From contig NZ_JAPDOB010000001.1 of the NCBI RefSeq assembly GCF_026013565.1, positions 930,001 through 994,000 of the forward strand: a stretch of 64,000 bases of DNA, read 5' to 3'. The DNA is from Sphingomonas arvum. GTDB lineage: Bacteria; Pseudomonadota; Alphaproteobacteria; Sphingomonadales; Sphingomonadaceae. Shown here piece by piece: positions 44,631 to 52,960 of the stretch (within the stretch, counting starts at the first letter, position 1; each line of letters starts with the position of its first letter). The notes beneath the pieces are model-generated. The model did no database searches. It was not told the DNA's origin and saw nothing but the letters and a program-made list of their open reading frames with translations. The translations under genes were made by a program, and so were the position numbers.

Positions 44631-45644
44631 ATGGGGCAGGGCGACGTCATGGCTTCACAGGTGATGCTGCCAGACAGCGCCCGCGCCATCCTTCAACCGC
44701 TGGGCAGTCGCAACCTGCTGTTCGTGGAGTCCGACCAGGCGCTCTACGAAGTGGACGATCCGGCTGCGTGGCGTGCGGCCGCAACGTTCGAGCCGCACCG
44801 CGGGGCCGGCCAGGACGCGACGGCGCTGCTCACCAGCCTGACCATGGCGGTGGCGGAGGTGCCGATTCACCTCCACCTCCCGTCACCGCTGCTTGCGTCG
44901 GTGGTCCGGCTCCTGGGGCACCTGCGCTCGGCCGCCCCCGCCAGCGCAACGCAGTTAAGCGTCAGGCTGAGTGGTGACCGTGCCATCCTGGCGCAGGCCG
45001 GGCGGCCAGAATGGACCTGTCCGGCCGACCAGGCCGTGCCGGCATTGAAGGCCATGCTGGTCGAATCGGTGCTGTCCTGCGCGCGGCACGACCTGGCGCT
45101 TCATGCGGCGGCGTTGGTTGAACGCGGCAGGCTCGCGCTGCTGCTCGGTAGCCCGGGCGCGGGCAAGAGCAGCATGGCGCTGGCACTGGCGCAGGCCGGC
45201 CTTGCGCTCGCGGCCGACGACGTCGCCCTGCTCGATGCCACCGGTCGCGTGACCGGCCTGCCATTTCCCCACACGGCCAAGGCCAGCAGCTGGCTGCTGC
45301 TGGCCCAGCGCTTTCCGGAGCTGGCGCTCGGCACCCCCTTCATGCGCCCTGATGGCCAGCGGGTCCGTTACATCCTGCCGCCCCGGTTCGCGCCGTCCGT
45401 TCCAACGCCGGTGGGTGCCGTTGTTGTCCTCGACCGGCGGGCGTCGGGCGCGGCCTCCGTTCAAGAGGTCGATCCGCTGGACGCGCTGTCCGAGCTTCTG
45501 GCCGATGCCGCGGGTCGCGATGATCGCCTCACCAATCGCGCATTTGTCGGCTTGACCGCCGCCGTCCGGCGGGCGCGCTGCCTGCGGTTGACCTATGCCG
45601 ACCTGATCGAAGGCCGCGACCTCCTGCTGACCCAACTTCCGTGA
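44631..45644 (+). CDS. HPr-kinase-like protein, second copy
   Basis: 337 residues from ATG at 44631; ATG at 44649 is an equally plausible start. Walker A 'LLGSPGAGKSS' at 171-181, preceded by 'LALHAAALVERGRLALL' and followed by 'AADDVALLD', the HPr kinase C-terminal fold. About 110 extra N-terminal residues (50-160) are not recognisable. Its stop overlaps the start of the nucleotidyltransferase gene (GTGA). Unlike the first locus, no cyclase-like gene is present. Substrate unknown; the upstream Ser-rich peptide is a candidate. Confidence 0.75.
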   Translation: MGQGDVMASQVMLPDSARAILQPLGSRNLLFVESDQALYEVDDPAAWRAAATFEPHRGAGQDATALLTSLTMAVAEVPIHLHLPSPLLASVVRLLGHLRSAAPASATQLSVRLSGDRAILAQAGRPEWTCPADQAVPALKAMLVESVLSCARHDLALHAAALVERGRLALLLGSPGAGKSSMALALAQAGLALAADDVALLDATGRVTGLPFPHTAKASSWLLLAQRFPELALGTPFMRPDGQRVRYILPPRFAPSVPTPVGAVVVLDRRASGAASVQEVDPLDALSELLADAAGRDDRLTNRAFVGLTAAVRRARCLRLTYADLIEGRDLLLTQLP

Positions 45645-46657
45645 CCGTTCCCGCCGGCACGCTCGGGCTGCTTGCGTCCGCCTTCCAGGGTCGGCTGCCG
45701 GCCGAGGCGGGATGGCCGGCGGTGCTTGAGCTCGCCAACCGTAGCTGGCTGACGCCCGCACTCCTGCTCGCCATCGAGGACCGCGGCCTGGCCGCCGAGG
45801 TGCCGGCGCCCGTGCTGGACTATCTTCGGCTGCTCCATGACTGCAACCTCGACCGGAACCGCCGGCTGCGGCGCCAGCTGGTGGAGGCCGTGGGCGCGCT
45901 TGACCGCCAGCAGGTCACGCCCATCCTGCTCAAGGGATGCATCAGCCTGGTCGAGAGTGGCGAAGGGCGGCTCGGCGCGCGCATGATGAGCGACATCGAC
46001 CTGGCGATCGGGGCTACCGAGCCCGAGGCCGCCGTGGCTGCGCTGTCGGCTCTCGGCTATCAGCTGACAGGTCCGCGCCAGCTGGCCCGGTCGCACGACG
46101 CGGGAGAGATCGAGCTCCACTTCGCCCCGCACGGCCGAAGCGCCGCCTACCTGCGTGGCGATCTTCGGGCGCAGTCGGACCCGGTGCAACTGGGCGGCGC
46201 GAAGGCCCTGGTGCCTCGCCCGACCGCGCGCGCACTCCACCTGCTGGTCCACGACCTCATCAAGGAAGCCGACTTCCTTCGCTGCCGCCTGGACCTGCGT
46301 CACCTGCAGGACCTCGCCTGGCTGAGTCGCTCGGAGATGGTGGACTGGAATCACATCGCTGCGATCATGAATGACCCGCTCGCCGCGGCGGCGCTGGACG
46401 TGCAACTGCTCGCGCTCCGTGACCTGTTCGGAACAACGGTTGCTCTGCGGCGAAAACCTTGGCGCTGGGCCCGTGCCTGGCATCGCGCCCGGCTGCTGGC
46501 CGCAAGCGGCGGCGTGGCGGGCAAGCTGGTCGGCGTCGGCGGCAAGCTCGCCTTCGGCTGGTTCCGAGTTGCCAGCGGAGGAATCAAGCTTGATGCGCGC
46601 AGCCCGCGACGCCTGGTCCGCGGGCTCCTGGCCACGACCCGCGGCTCGCGCATCTAG
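45641..46657 (+). CDS. Nucleotidyltransferase of the NTP_transf_5 type, second copy
   Basis: 338 residues from GTG at 45641. Core 'PILLKGCISLVESG' near 94-107 and metal-binding 'MMSDIDLAIG' near 115-124, then 'ALHLLVHDLIKEADFLRCRLDLRHLQDLAWL'. Same family as the gene at 11152-12210. Translational coupling to the HPr-kinase-like gene argues that the two act together, as the divergent pair in the first locus also suggests. Confidence 0.75.
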   Translation: MTVPAGTLGLLASAFQGRLPAEAGWPAVLELANRSWLTPALLLAIEDRGLAAEVPAPVLDYLRLLHDCNLDRNRRLRRQLVEAVGALDRQQVTPILLKGCISLVESGEGRLGARMMSDIDLAIGATEPEAAVAALSALGYQLTGPRQLARSHDAGEIELHFAPHGRSAAYLRGDLRAQSDPVQLGGAKALVPRPTARALHLLVHDLIKEADFLRCRLDLRHLQDLAWLSRSEMVDWNHIAAIMNDPLAAAALDVQLLALRDLFGTTVALRRKPWRWARAWHRARLLAASGGVAGKLVGVGGKLAFGWFRVASGGIKLDARSPRRLVRGLLATTRGSRI

Positions 46658-46729
46658 CGCTCGCCTGCAGACGTGACAGGTTGGATGCCAAGTAATTACA
46701 ATGGCCGGTAACTGCTTGAGGAGAAGGCG

Positions 46730-47074
46730 ATGCCGGTTCTTGGCTTGGTGACTGCGATGGCGCTGGCGGCCGGTTACCCGCCCTCCGGGAGCTACGGCCC
46801 GCCGGCGCCCGCGCCCCGGGTGACCCCGACCTTTAATCCGGGCGTGGACCGCGACGTGCGGCAGGTGCGGTCCGACATCGAGCATGGCCGGGACGATGGC
46901 CATTTGTCGCCTCGCGAGGCGAAGGCGCTGCGGCGCGAGGCTGCGCGGATCGGCGCGCTGCAGGAGCGCTATGCCGCAGGCGGACTGAGCGACTCCGAGC
47001 AGGCCGAACTTCGCACCCGGGTGGAGGCGCTGCGTGCCGTCACCAACGGCAAGCGCCTCGGCACCATCAAGTAG
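46730..47074 (+). CDS. Small exported helical protein, unknown function
   Basis: 114 residues; GAGGAGAAGG upstream of ATG 46730. A short signal-like N-terminus ('LGLVTAMALAAG'), a Pro/Tyr/Gly-rich linker, then a charged helical domain ('VRSDIEHGRDDGHLSPREAKALRREAARIGALQERYAAGGLSDSEQAEL'). Such 'exported Arg-rich helix' proteins are common in sphingomonads. A similar helical pattern occurs in the protein at 48385-48849. It is 72 bases after the nucleotidyltransferase gene and may be independent of it. Confidence 0.65.
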   Translation: MPVLGLVTAMALAAGYPPSGSYGPPAPAPRVTPTFNPGVDRDVRQVRSDIEHGRDDGHLSPREAKALRREAARIGALQERYAAGGLSDSEQAELRTRVEALRAVTNGKRLGTIK

Positions 47075-47098
47075 CAGGCCTGGCGAGGGGCAAGCCGC

Positions 47099-48289
47099 TT
47101 ACGCGGCCTGTTCCTGCACCTCATATTCCGCCGCCGCGGCGCTCAGGCGGTCCACGAACTCGCGCACATGCGCTTCCTCGATCACCAGCGGCGGCAGGAC
47201 GCGCACGACGTTGTCGCCGGCCGCTACCGTCAGGATGCCGCGGGTGCGCAGGTAGCCGACGAACGCGCGGCTGTCGGTCTTCATCTTGACGCCCAGCATC
47301 AGGCCCAAACCACGGACGCTCTCGAACAGGTGGTCGTGGTTGGGGATCATCTGCTCCAGCGCCGAGCGCAGCCGCTCGCCCATCTCGCGCACATGGGCCA
47401 GGAACTCAGGCGTCGCCACCACGTCCAGCACCGCTTCACCCGCCGCCATCGCCAGCGGGTTGCCGCCGTAGGTCGAGCCGTGGGTGCCGATCACCATGCC
47501 CTGCGCCGCATGCTCGGTCGCCAGGCACGCGCCCATCGGAAAACCGCCGCCAATGCCCTTGGCCGAGGCCAAGATGTCGGGCGTGATCCCGTACTGCTCA
47601 TAGGCATAGAGCGTGCCGGTGCGCGCGACGCCGCATTGAACCTCATCCAGTACCAGCATCAGGTCCTGTTCGTCGCAGACCTTGCGCAGGCCGCGCATGA
47701 ACTCAGGCGACGCCGGCCGGATGCCGCCTTCGCCCTGGATCGGCTCCACCAGGAACCCGGCCGTGTTCTCGTCCACCGCGGCCAGCGCGGCCTCCAGGTT
47801 GTCGAACTCGACCACCTTGAAACCCTCCAGCAGCGGCGCGAACCCGTCGCGCAGCTTGACCTGGTCGGTCGCGCTGATCGTCGCCATGGTCCGCCCGTGG
47901 AAGGCGTTGGTGAAGGTGATCAGCGTGTGCTTGTGCGGGTTGCCGCGCGCATGATGATAGCGCCGCGCCGTCTTGATCGCGCACTCCACCGCTTCCGCGC
48001 CCGAGTTGGTGAAGAACACCGTATCGGCAAAGGTCAGCTCCGTCAGCCGCCGCGCCAGGCTCTCGCCCTGGGGGGAGCCATACAGGTTCGACACGTGCAT
48101 CAGCGTCTCGGCCTGGCGCTGGATGGCGCCGATCAGGTGCGGGTGGCTGTGGCCGAGCAGGTTCACCGCGATGCCGCTGGCGAAATCCAGGTAGCGCTCG
48201 CCCTGTTCGCCGATCAGGTACACGCCCTCGCCCTTGACCGGACGCACCTCGCAGCGCGGATAAACGGGCATGAGCGGCGTGATGGCCAT
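47099..48289 (-). CDS. argD: Acetylornithine aminotransferase
   Basis: 396 residues from ATG at 48289 (AGGAG nine bases upstream). Class III PLP aminotransferase: 'GEGVYLIGEQGERYLDFASGIAVNLLGHSHP', 'NSGAEAVECAIKTARRYH', 'LVLDEVQCGVARTG' and the PLP-lysine in 'ASAKGIGGGFPMGA'. The overall form fits ArgD, which makes N-acetylornithine in arginine synthesis and can act on succinyl-diaminopimelate. argF, often adjacent in the group, is not here. Confidence 0.92.
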   Translation of the reverse strand: MAITPLMPVYPRCEVRPVKGEGVYLIGEQGERYLDFASGIAVNLLGHSHPHLIGAIQRQAETLMHVSNLYGSPQGESLARRLTELTFADTVFFTNSGAEAVECAIKTARRYHHARGNPHKHTLITFTNAFHGRTMATISATDQVKLRDGFAPLLEGFKVVEFDNLEAALAAVDENTAGFLVEPIQGEGGIRPASPEFMRGLRKVCDEQDLMLVLDEVQCGVARTGTLYAYEQYGITPDILASAKGIGGGFPMGACLATEHAAQGMVIGTHGSTYGGNPLAMAAGEAVLDVVATPEFLAHVREMGERLRSALEQMIPNHDHLFESVRGLGLMLGVKMKTDSRAFVGYLRTRGILTVAAGDNVVRVLPPLVIEEAHVREFVDRLSAAAAEYEVQEQAA

Positions 48290-48384
48290 GAGGAACGGCT
48301 CCTGATGTGTCACAAAGGAAAGGGCGCGGCCTCCGAACCGGAAGCCGCGCCCCATATAGCTCGACTGGCGAGCGGAACCACCCC

Positions 48385-48849
48385 TTAGCCGGGGTAGCGG
48401 CCCCGATCGTCCTCGTAGCGGTCGTCGCGGCCATCACGGTCGCGATCGTTCCAGCGGCCGTCGCGGCGATCGTCATTGTCCCAGCGGCCACCGCGGCGGT
48501 CGTCGCGATCCCGGCGCTCGTAGCGGATCGCCTGCTGCAGCTGGTTGAAACGCTGGTCGAGCTCGTAGCGCTCGCGGTTGTTCAGGCCATTGCGGGCATA
48601 ATCCCGTGTGCGGCGCTGCAGGTCGGAAGCGGCGCGGCGCAGGCGGTCGGCATCGCGGTTGCTGATCCGGTCGCGGCTATCCAGCTGGTCGATCCGCTGG
48701 CGCAGCTGGTCGGCGCGCACGATGTAGCTACGGACCAGGCCACCTTGGTTGTAGCCATAGCCCTGCGCCGGATAGTATTGCGCTGCGGCCGGCACCGCGG
48801 CGGTCAGCGCGCTGGTGGCGACGGCGGCGGCGATGAGGAACTTCTTCAT
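48385..48849 (-). CDS. Exported Arg/Asp-rich protein, unknown function
   Basis: 154 residues from ATG at 48849; AAAGGAG eight bases upstream fits this start (an in-frame GTG at 48858 sits too close). Signal peptide ending 'AAAQ'. A helical section 'VRADQLRQRIDQLDSRDRISNRDADRLRRAASDLQRRT' is followed by a disordered tail of Arg, Asp, Gly and Trp repeats (about 110-154). Charged tail suggests binding to envelope polymers or nucleic acid; no function can be assigned. Confidence 0.72.
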   Translation of the reverse strand: MKKFLIAAAVATSALTAAVPAAAQYYPAQGYGYNQGGLVRSYIVRADQLRQRIDQLDSRDRISNRDADRLRRAASDLQRRTRDYARNGLNNRERYELDQRFNQLQQAIRYERRDRDDRRGGRWDNDDRRDGRWNDRDRDGRDDRYEDDRGRYPG

Positions 48850-48958
48850 GTCATGCACTCCTTTCGAGTTGCGATGACATGCCTGCTATCGGAACGGGCG
48901 TGTGACGACCCTGAACGCGTCCGTTAGCCGCCGTTCAACAATCTTAACGCGGCCCGGC

Positions 48959-49789
48959 TCAGTTCTTGATCTTCCACCCGCTCCGAAGCAGCGCGTAGCA
49001 CACCGCCCACAGCACCAGGTTGAGCACCGCCAGCCCAGTCGCGCCGACCAGCAGCGGCGAATCGGCCGCCTTGAGGAAGCCGTAGCGAAACCCGCTGATC
49101 ACGTAGAAGAACGGGTTGGCGTGGCTGATCGCCCGGAACAGCGGCGACAATTGCTCGACCGAGTAGAAAGTCCCGCTCAGCAGGGACAGCGGCGCCACCA
49201 CGAAGTTGGTCACCGCCGCCGCGTGGTCGAATTTCTCCGCCCAAATGCTCGTCAGCAGCCCCAGGAAGCTCAACAGCAGCGCGCCCATCAGCGCGAACCA
49301 CATAGCAGCGAGCGGATGGCGCAGCGGCACGTGCACGCCCGGGAACAGCGCCATCGCCAGCCACACCGCCGCTCCGACCAGGAACGCACGGGTGACCGCT
49401 GCCCCGACCAGCCCGGCGATCAACTCGCCGGTCGACAGCGGCGGCATCAGATAGTCGACGATGGTGCCCTGGATCTTCCCCACCAGCAGCGAAAAGCTGG
49501 AGTTGGCGAAGGCGTTCTGCATCATCGCCATCACGATCAGGCCCGGCGCGATGAAGTCGGCGAACGGCACGCCCAGCACCACCTTGCCCTGGCGGCCCAG
49601 CGCCACGGTAAAGATGATCAGGAACAACAGGGTGGTCACCGCCGGCGCCCAGATGGTCTGGGTCTGCACCTTGAAAAAGCGGCGCACTTCCTTGACATAG
49701 AGGGTCTTCAGCCCTCCCCAGTTGATGCCCTGCAGGCGCGCCTCGCTCGGTGCGGTGCTGGTCCAATGGCGGGAAGGCTGGCTGTTCAC
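48959..49789 (-). CDS. ABC-2 type transporter permease
   Basis: 276 residues from GTG at 49789. Six hydrophobic helices in the ABC2_membrane layout: 'LKTLYVKEVRRFFKVQTQTIWAPAVTTLLFLIIF', 'FIAPGLIVMAMMQNAFANSSFSLLVGKIQGTIVDYLMPPLS', and 'LSGTFYSVEQLSPLFRAISHANPFFYVISGFRYG'. This is the YadH/DrrB-like group. The ATPase partner is not adjacent; it is either elsewhere or shared. Substrate unknown. Confidence 0.88.
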   Translation of the reverse strand: MNSQPSRHWTSTAPSEARLQGINWGGLKTLYVKEVRRFFKVQTQTIWAPAVTTLLFLIIFTVALGRQGKVVLGVPFADFIAPGLIVMAMMQNAFANSSFSLLVGKIQGTIVDYLMPPLSTGELIAGLVGAAVTRAFLVGAAVWLAMALFPGVHVPLRHPLAAMWFALMGALLLSFLGLLTSIWAEKFDHAAAVTNFVVAPLSLLSGTFYSVEQLSPLFRAISHANPFFYVISGFRYGFLKAADSPLLVGATGLAVLNLVLWAVCYALLRSGWKIKN

Positions 49790-49840
49790 GGCCAAAGCGC
49801 CTATCGGCTGCGCGGCCACAAGGAAAGCATAGAAGATACG

Positions 49841-50551
49841 ATGAGCTGGACCGACGAGCGGATCGAGCGCCTCAAGGCGATGTGGAACGAAGGCAAGACC
49901 GCCAGCACCATCGCGGAGGAACTGGGCGGGGTCAGTCGCAATGCGGTGATCGGCAAGGCCCACCGCCTCGGCCTCGACTCGCGTCCCTCGCCGGTGAAGC
50001 CGGGCGAGGAAAAGAGCGCCGCGGCCGAACCCGCCGCCGCCGCCCCGGCTCCGGCGCCCGTCCAGACGGCGAAGCCGATCGCGCCCGAGCCGACCCGGGT
50101 CAGGGAACGCCCGGCGATCGCCGCCGCGTTGGAGGCCGCCGCGCCCATGCCGCCGGCGACCCCGGCCGAAGCTGCGCCCGCGCCCGCCGCCGCGAGCGCT
50201 CCGGCCGCTCCGACCATGCAGTATCGCTCCATCGGGCCGGGCGGGTTCGTCCGCCAGGGTCCGGGCGAACAGCAGGCTCCGATCCCGCCCGCGCCGCCCC
50301 GCCGGCTGGTCCCCGCCAAGCCGAGCGCCGAGGTCGCCGACAAGACCAGCCTGCTCGATCTCAACGACCGCGTCTGCAAATGGCCGATCGGCCACCCGGG
50401 CGAACCCGACTTCCACTTCTGCGGGCAGCAGGCGAACCCCGGCTTCCCTTATTGCGTGCAGCATTGCGGCGTCGCCTACCAGGCGCAGCTGCCGCGCCGC
50501 GACCGCCGGCCGCCGCCGCCGCTGCCGTTTGGAGGCCCGCGGGTCCGCTAG
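49841..50551 (+). CDS. gcrA: Cell cycle regulator GcrA
   Basis: 236 residues. N-terminal DNA-binding segment 'WTDERIERLKAMWNEGKTASTIAEELGG' plus 'SRNAVIGKAHRLGL', a long Ala/Pro linker (about 50-165), and the C-terminal sigma-70-binding part with 'CKWPIGHPGEPDFHFCG' cysteines. GcrA works with sigma-70 at promoters with methylated GANTC sites in alphaproteobacteria. The linker is longer than in Caulobacter. Divergent from the ABC permease, 51 bases apart. Confidence 0.92.
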   Translation: MSWTDERIERLKAMWNEGKTASTIAEELGGVSRNAVIGKAHRLGLDSRPSPVKPGEEKSAAAEPAAAAPAPAPVQTAKPIAPEPTRVRERPAIAAALEAAAPMPPATPAEAAPAPAAASAPAAPTMQYRSIGPGGFVRQGPGEQQAPIPPAPPRRLVPAKPSAEVADKTSLLDLNDRVCKWPIGHPGEPDFHFCGQQANPGFPYCVQHCGVAYQAQLPRRDRRPPPPLPFGGPRVR

Positions 50552-50573
50552 CACCAGGGCAGGGGGCGTCACC

Positions 50574-51644
50574 GTGGAGCAGCGGCGGTCGCAGAGTTGG
50601 TGGCGCGCGCCGCTGTGGACGTTGGCGTTGGCGACTGGCGCCAAGAGCTTCGTCGACAATCCCGTGCTCGGCTCACGCCGGCTGAACGAACTGGGCCTGC
50701 ACGCCCGCCGGCTCAAGCTTGCCCATGGGCTCGCCGCCCGCCGCCGCCGCGCGCTGGCCGCCGCCGTGCCGGCCCACTGGCGGGAGCGGTTCGACCACGA
50801 TGGCTTTGTCAGGATCGACGAGGTCGTCCCGCCGGCAGACTTCGCCGCCCTCCAGCAGCGCCTCGCCACCACCCGGCTCCCGATGCGCGCCCACCTGCAG
50901 GGTGACACGGTGACTGCCCGCGTGCCGCTTGACGACGGCTCGCTGCGGCAACTGCCCGAGATCGCCGCGCTGCTCCGCCGCCGCGACCTCAGGGCCTTGT
51001 TCGCTTATGTCGCCACTACCCGGACGCCGCCGCTCCACTACCTCCAGACGATCCTGGGCGGAGCGGTCGCGGCCAGCCAAGCCGATCCGCAGATCGAGCT
51101 CCATGCGGACTGCTTCCACCCGTCGCTCAAGGCCTGGCTGTTTCTCGCCGACGTGCCTGATGACGGCCGCCCGCTGACCTATGTCGCCGGGTCGCACCGA
51201 CTGACGCCCGAGCGGCTGGCGTGGGAAGGGCACCGCAGCCAGACCGTGCTCGACGACGGCGACCGCCTGTCGCAGCGCGGCTCCCTGCGCGTCCGGCCCG
51301 ATGAGCTGCCGGCGCTTGGCCTGCCCGCGCCGACCCGCTTGGCCGTGCCCGCCAACACGCTGGTGGTCGCCGACATGTTCGGCTTCCACGCCCGCGCCGA
51401 CAGTGACCGCCCGACCACTCGCGTCGAACTATGGTCATACAGCCGCCGTCCGCCCTTCCTGTCCGACCTGGCCGAGCGCGCCCTGGGGCTTGGCCCGCTG
51501 GGCAGCCGCCGCGCCGGCCTCGCGATGCGCGCCGCGGACTGGCTCGACGCCCGCCATCTGCGCCGCCAGCACTGGCACCCGATCGGCGACCAGCTTCCCG
51601 CCGCGCCCGACCTTGGCGGCCGCGACCCGTTGTCGCTGCTTTAG
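50574..51644 (+). CDS. Phytanoyl-CoA dioxygenase (PhyH) family oxygenase
   Basis: 356 residues from GTG at 50574 with AGGGGG seven bases ahead. Fe(II)/2-oxoglutarate jelly roll: 'ELHADCFHPSLKAWLFLADV' carries the HxD pair and 'FGFHARADSDRPTTRVELW' the distal His and Arg. Family members hydroxylate lipids, sugars or antibiotics. Its position just before a GT2 glycosyltransferase and a flippase could mean glycan or lipid modification, but that is inference. Confidence 0.8.
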   Translation: MEQRRSQSWWRAPLWTLALATGAKSFVDNPVLGSRRLNELGLHARRLKLAHGLAARRRRALAAAVPAHWRERFDHDGFVRIDEVVPPADFAALQQRLATTRLPMRAHLQGDTVTARVPLDDGSLRQLPEIAALLRRRDLRALFAYVATTRTPPLHYLQTILGGAVAASQADPQIELHADCFHPSLKAWLFLADVPDDGRPLTYVAGSHRLTPERLAWEGHRSQTVLDDGDRLSQRGSLRVRPDELPALGLPAPTRLAVPANTLVVADMFGFHARADSDRPTTRVELWSYSRRPPFLSDLAERALGLGPLGSRRAGLAMRAADWLDARHLRRQHWHPIGDQLPAAPDLGGRDPLSLL

Positions 51645-51705
51645 GATGAACCCCGAAGACTCGGTCGTCCGGCGCGCCCTGCGTCAGCGGACAGGTTCGT
51701 AACCG

Positions 51706-51909
51706 TCAGGCGTCCTGGCGGGCGATGCGCTGCGTGCTTGCGGCCGGAACGGTGGCAATCCGGCGCGTGCCTTGCCAGACTTCGCACGCGAATAGGTGAC
51801 CCTGGTCCTCGACGGCCTGGACGGCGCCGGCTTCATCAGCGGCATCTACCCAGTAAGCGGATACGATCCGGTTGTCCGCGTCAGTGCAGTAAACCCGGTA
51901 ATCGCCCAT
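51706..51909 (-). CDS. Small protein of unknown function
   Basis: 67 residues from ATG at 51909, with GGGGA seven bases ahead. 'DYRVYCTDADNRIVSAYWVDAADEAGAVQAVEDQG' then 'LFACEVWQGTRRIATV' reads as a compact alpha/beta fold; similar small genes are common in sphingomonads. No function known. It lies divergent from the GT2 gene. Confidence 0.6.
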   Translation of the reverse strand: MGDYRVYCTDADNRIVSAYWVDAADEAGAVQAVEDQGHLFACEVWQGTRRIATVPAASTQRIARQDA

Positions 51910-52075
51910 CGGAACGTCCCCGCGACCCTGTTCCTCCAGACTCCTGGATAATTCCGGTTGCGAAAGCATTTCAATACGGCAATTCGATCTAGCTTCGTTG
52001 CCCCGCCACCAATCAGGTGCATCGTCCGGGCCGGTGGCGCGTTCGTGCCGCCGTGATCCAACAGAAAGGTTCCAT

Positions 52076-52951
52076 TTGGCAACGCTCGACATCGGCCTGC
52101 CGGTCTACAACGGCGAGAAATACCTCGGCGAGGCAATCGAGTCCCTGCGCGCGCAGACGTTCGGCGACTTTACCCTGTTCATTTCCGACAACGGCTCGAC
52201 CGACCGCACGCCTGATATCTGTCGGGAGCATGCGGCGGCGGACGGTCGCATCCGCTTCACCCGATCGGACGTGAACCGCGGCGCCGCGTGGAACTTCAAC
52301 ACCGTTTTCGAGGCGGGGAACGCCGACTTCTTCAAGTGGGCGGCCCATGACGACCTGCACGACCCGACCTATGTCGAACGCTGCATGGACGTGCTGCGGC
52401 GCGAACCTGCCGTGGTGCTGTGCTACACCGGCGCTCGCTACATCGATGCCGAAGGCCGCTCGATCACCGGCGACATGAGCAACCGCTGCCATCTGCGCCA
52501 GGACCGCCCGCATCAGCGTCTGCGCGGCTACTTCGGCACCTTCCCCAGCCACGTCCTGTTCGGCGTCGGCCGCCGGGCGGCGCTCGCCCGGACCCGGCTG
52601 TGGGGCAGCTTCGCCTCCGCCGACCGGGTGCTGGTATCGGAGATCGCGCTGCAGGGTCAGGTCCACGAGATCGCCGAACCCTTGTTCATCCGGCGGCTGC
52701 ACCCGGACATTAGCTGGACCATGGCCACGACCGACAAGGAATATGCCTTGTGGTACGACCCGGCCAATCGCGACAAGGTGCCGTTGTTGCGCCGGGCGGT
52801 GGAATATGTCCGCGGCGTTGGCCACGCCGGCCTGCCCTTGCCGGACCGGCTCGGCAGCTATGCGGAGGTCGCGCGCTATGCCGTCTGGGACCGGGGTTTC
52901 CGCAAGCTGCCGCGCTACGCGGCCAAGCTCGCCGCCCGCGCCGGCCGCTAG
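52076..52951 (+). CDS. Glycosyltransferase family 2
   Basis: 291 residues from TTG at 52076, with AAAGG seven bases upstream. GT-A fold: 'DIGLPVYNGEKYLGEAIESLRAQTF', then 'SDNGSTDRTPDI' and the metal-binding 'KWAAHDDLHDP' Asp pair. It transfers a nucleotide sugar to a growing glycan. Next to a Wzx-type flippase, it belongs to a second, small glycan locus separate from the 1-11 kb operon. Confidence 0.85.
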   Translation: MATLDIGLPVYNGEKYLGEAIESLRAQTFGDFTLFISDNGSTDRTPDICREHAAADGRIRFTRSDVNRGAAWNFNTVFEAGNADFFKWAAHDDLHDPTYVERCMDVLRREPAVVLCYTGARYIDAEGRSITGDMSNRCHLRQDRPHQRLRGYFGTFPSHVLFGVGRRAALARTRLWGSFASADRVLVSEIALQGQVHEIAEPLFIRRLHPDISWTMATTDKEYALWYDPANRDKVPLLRRAVEYVRGVGHAGLPLPDRLGSYAEVARYAVWDRGFRKLPRYAAKLAARAGR

Positions 52952-52960
52952 CCGGGGCCG

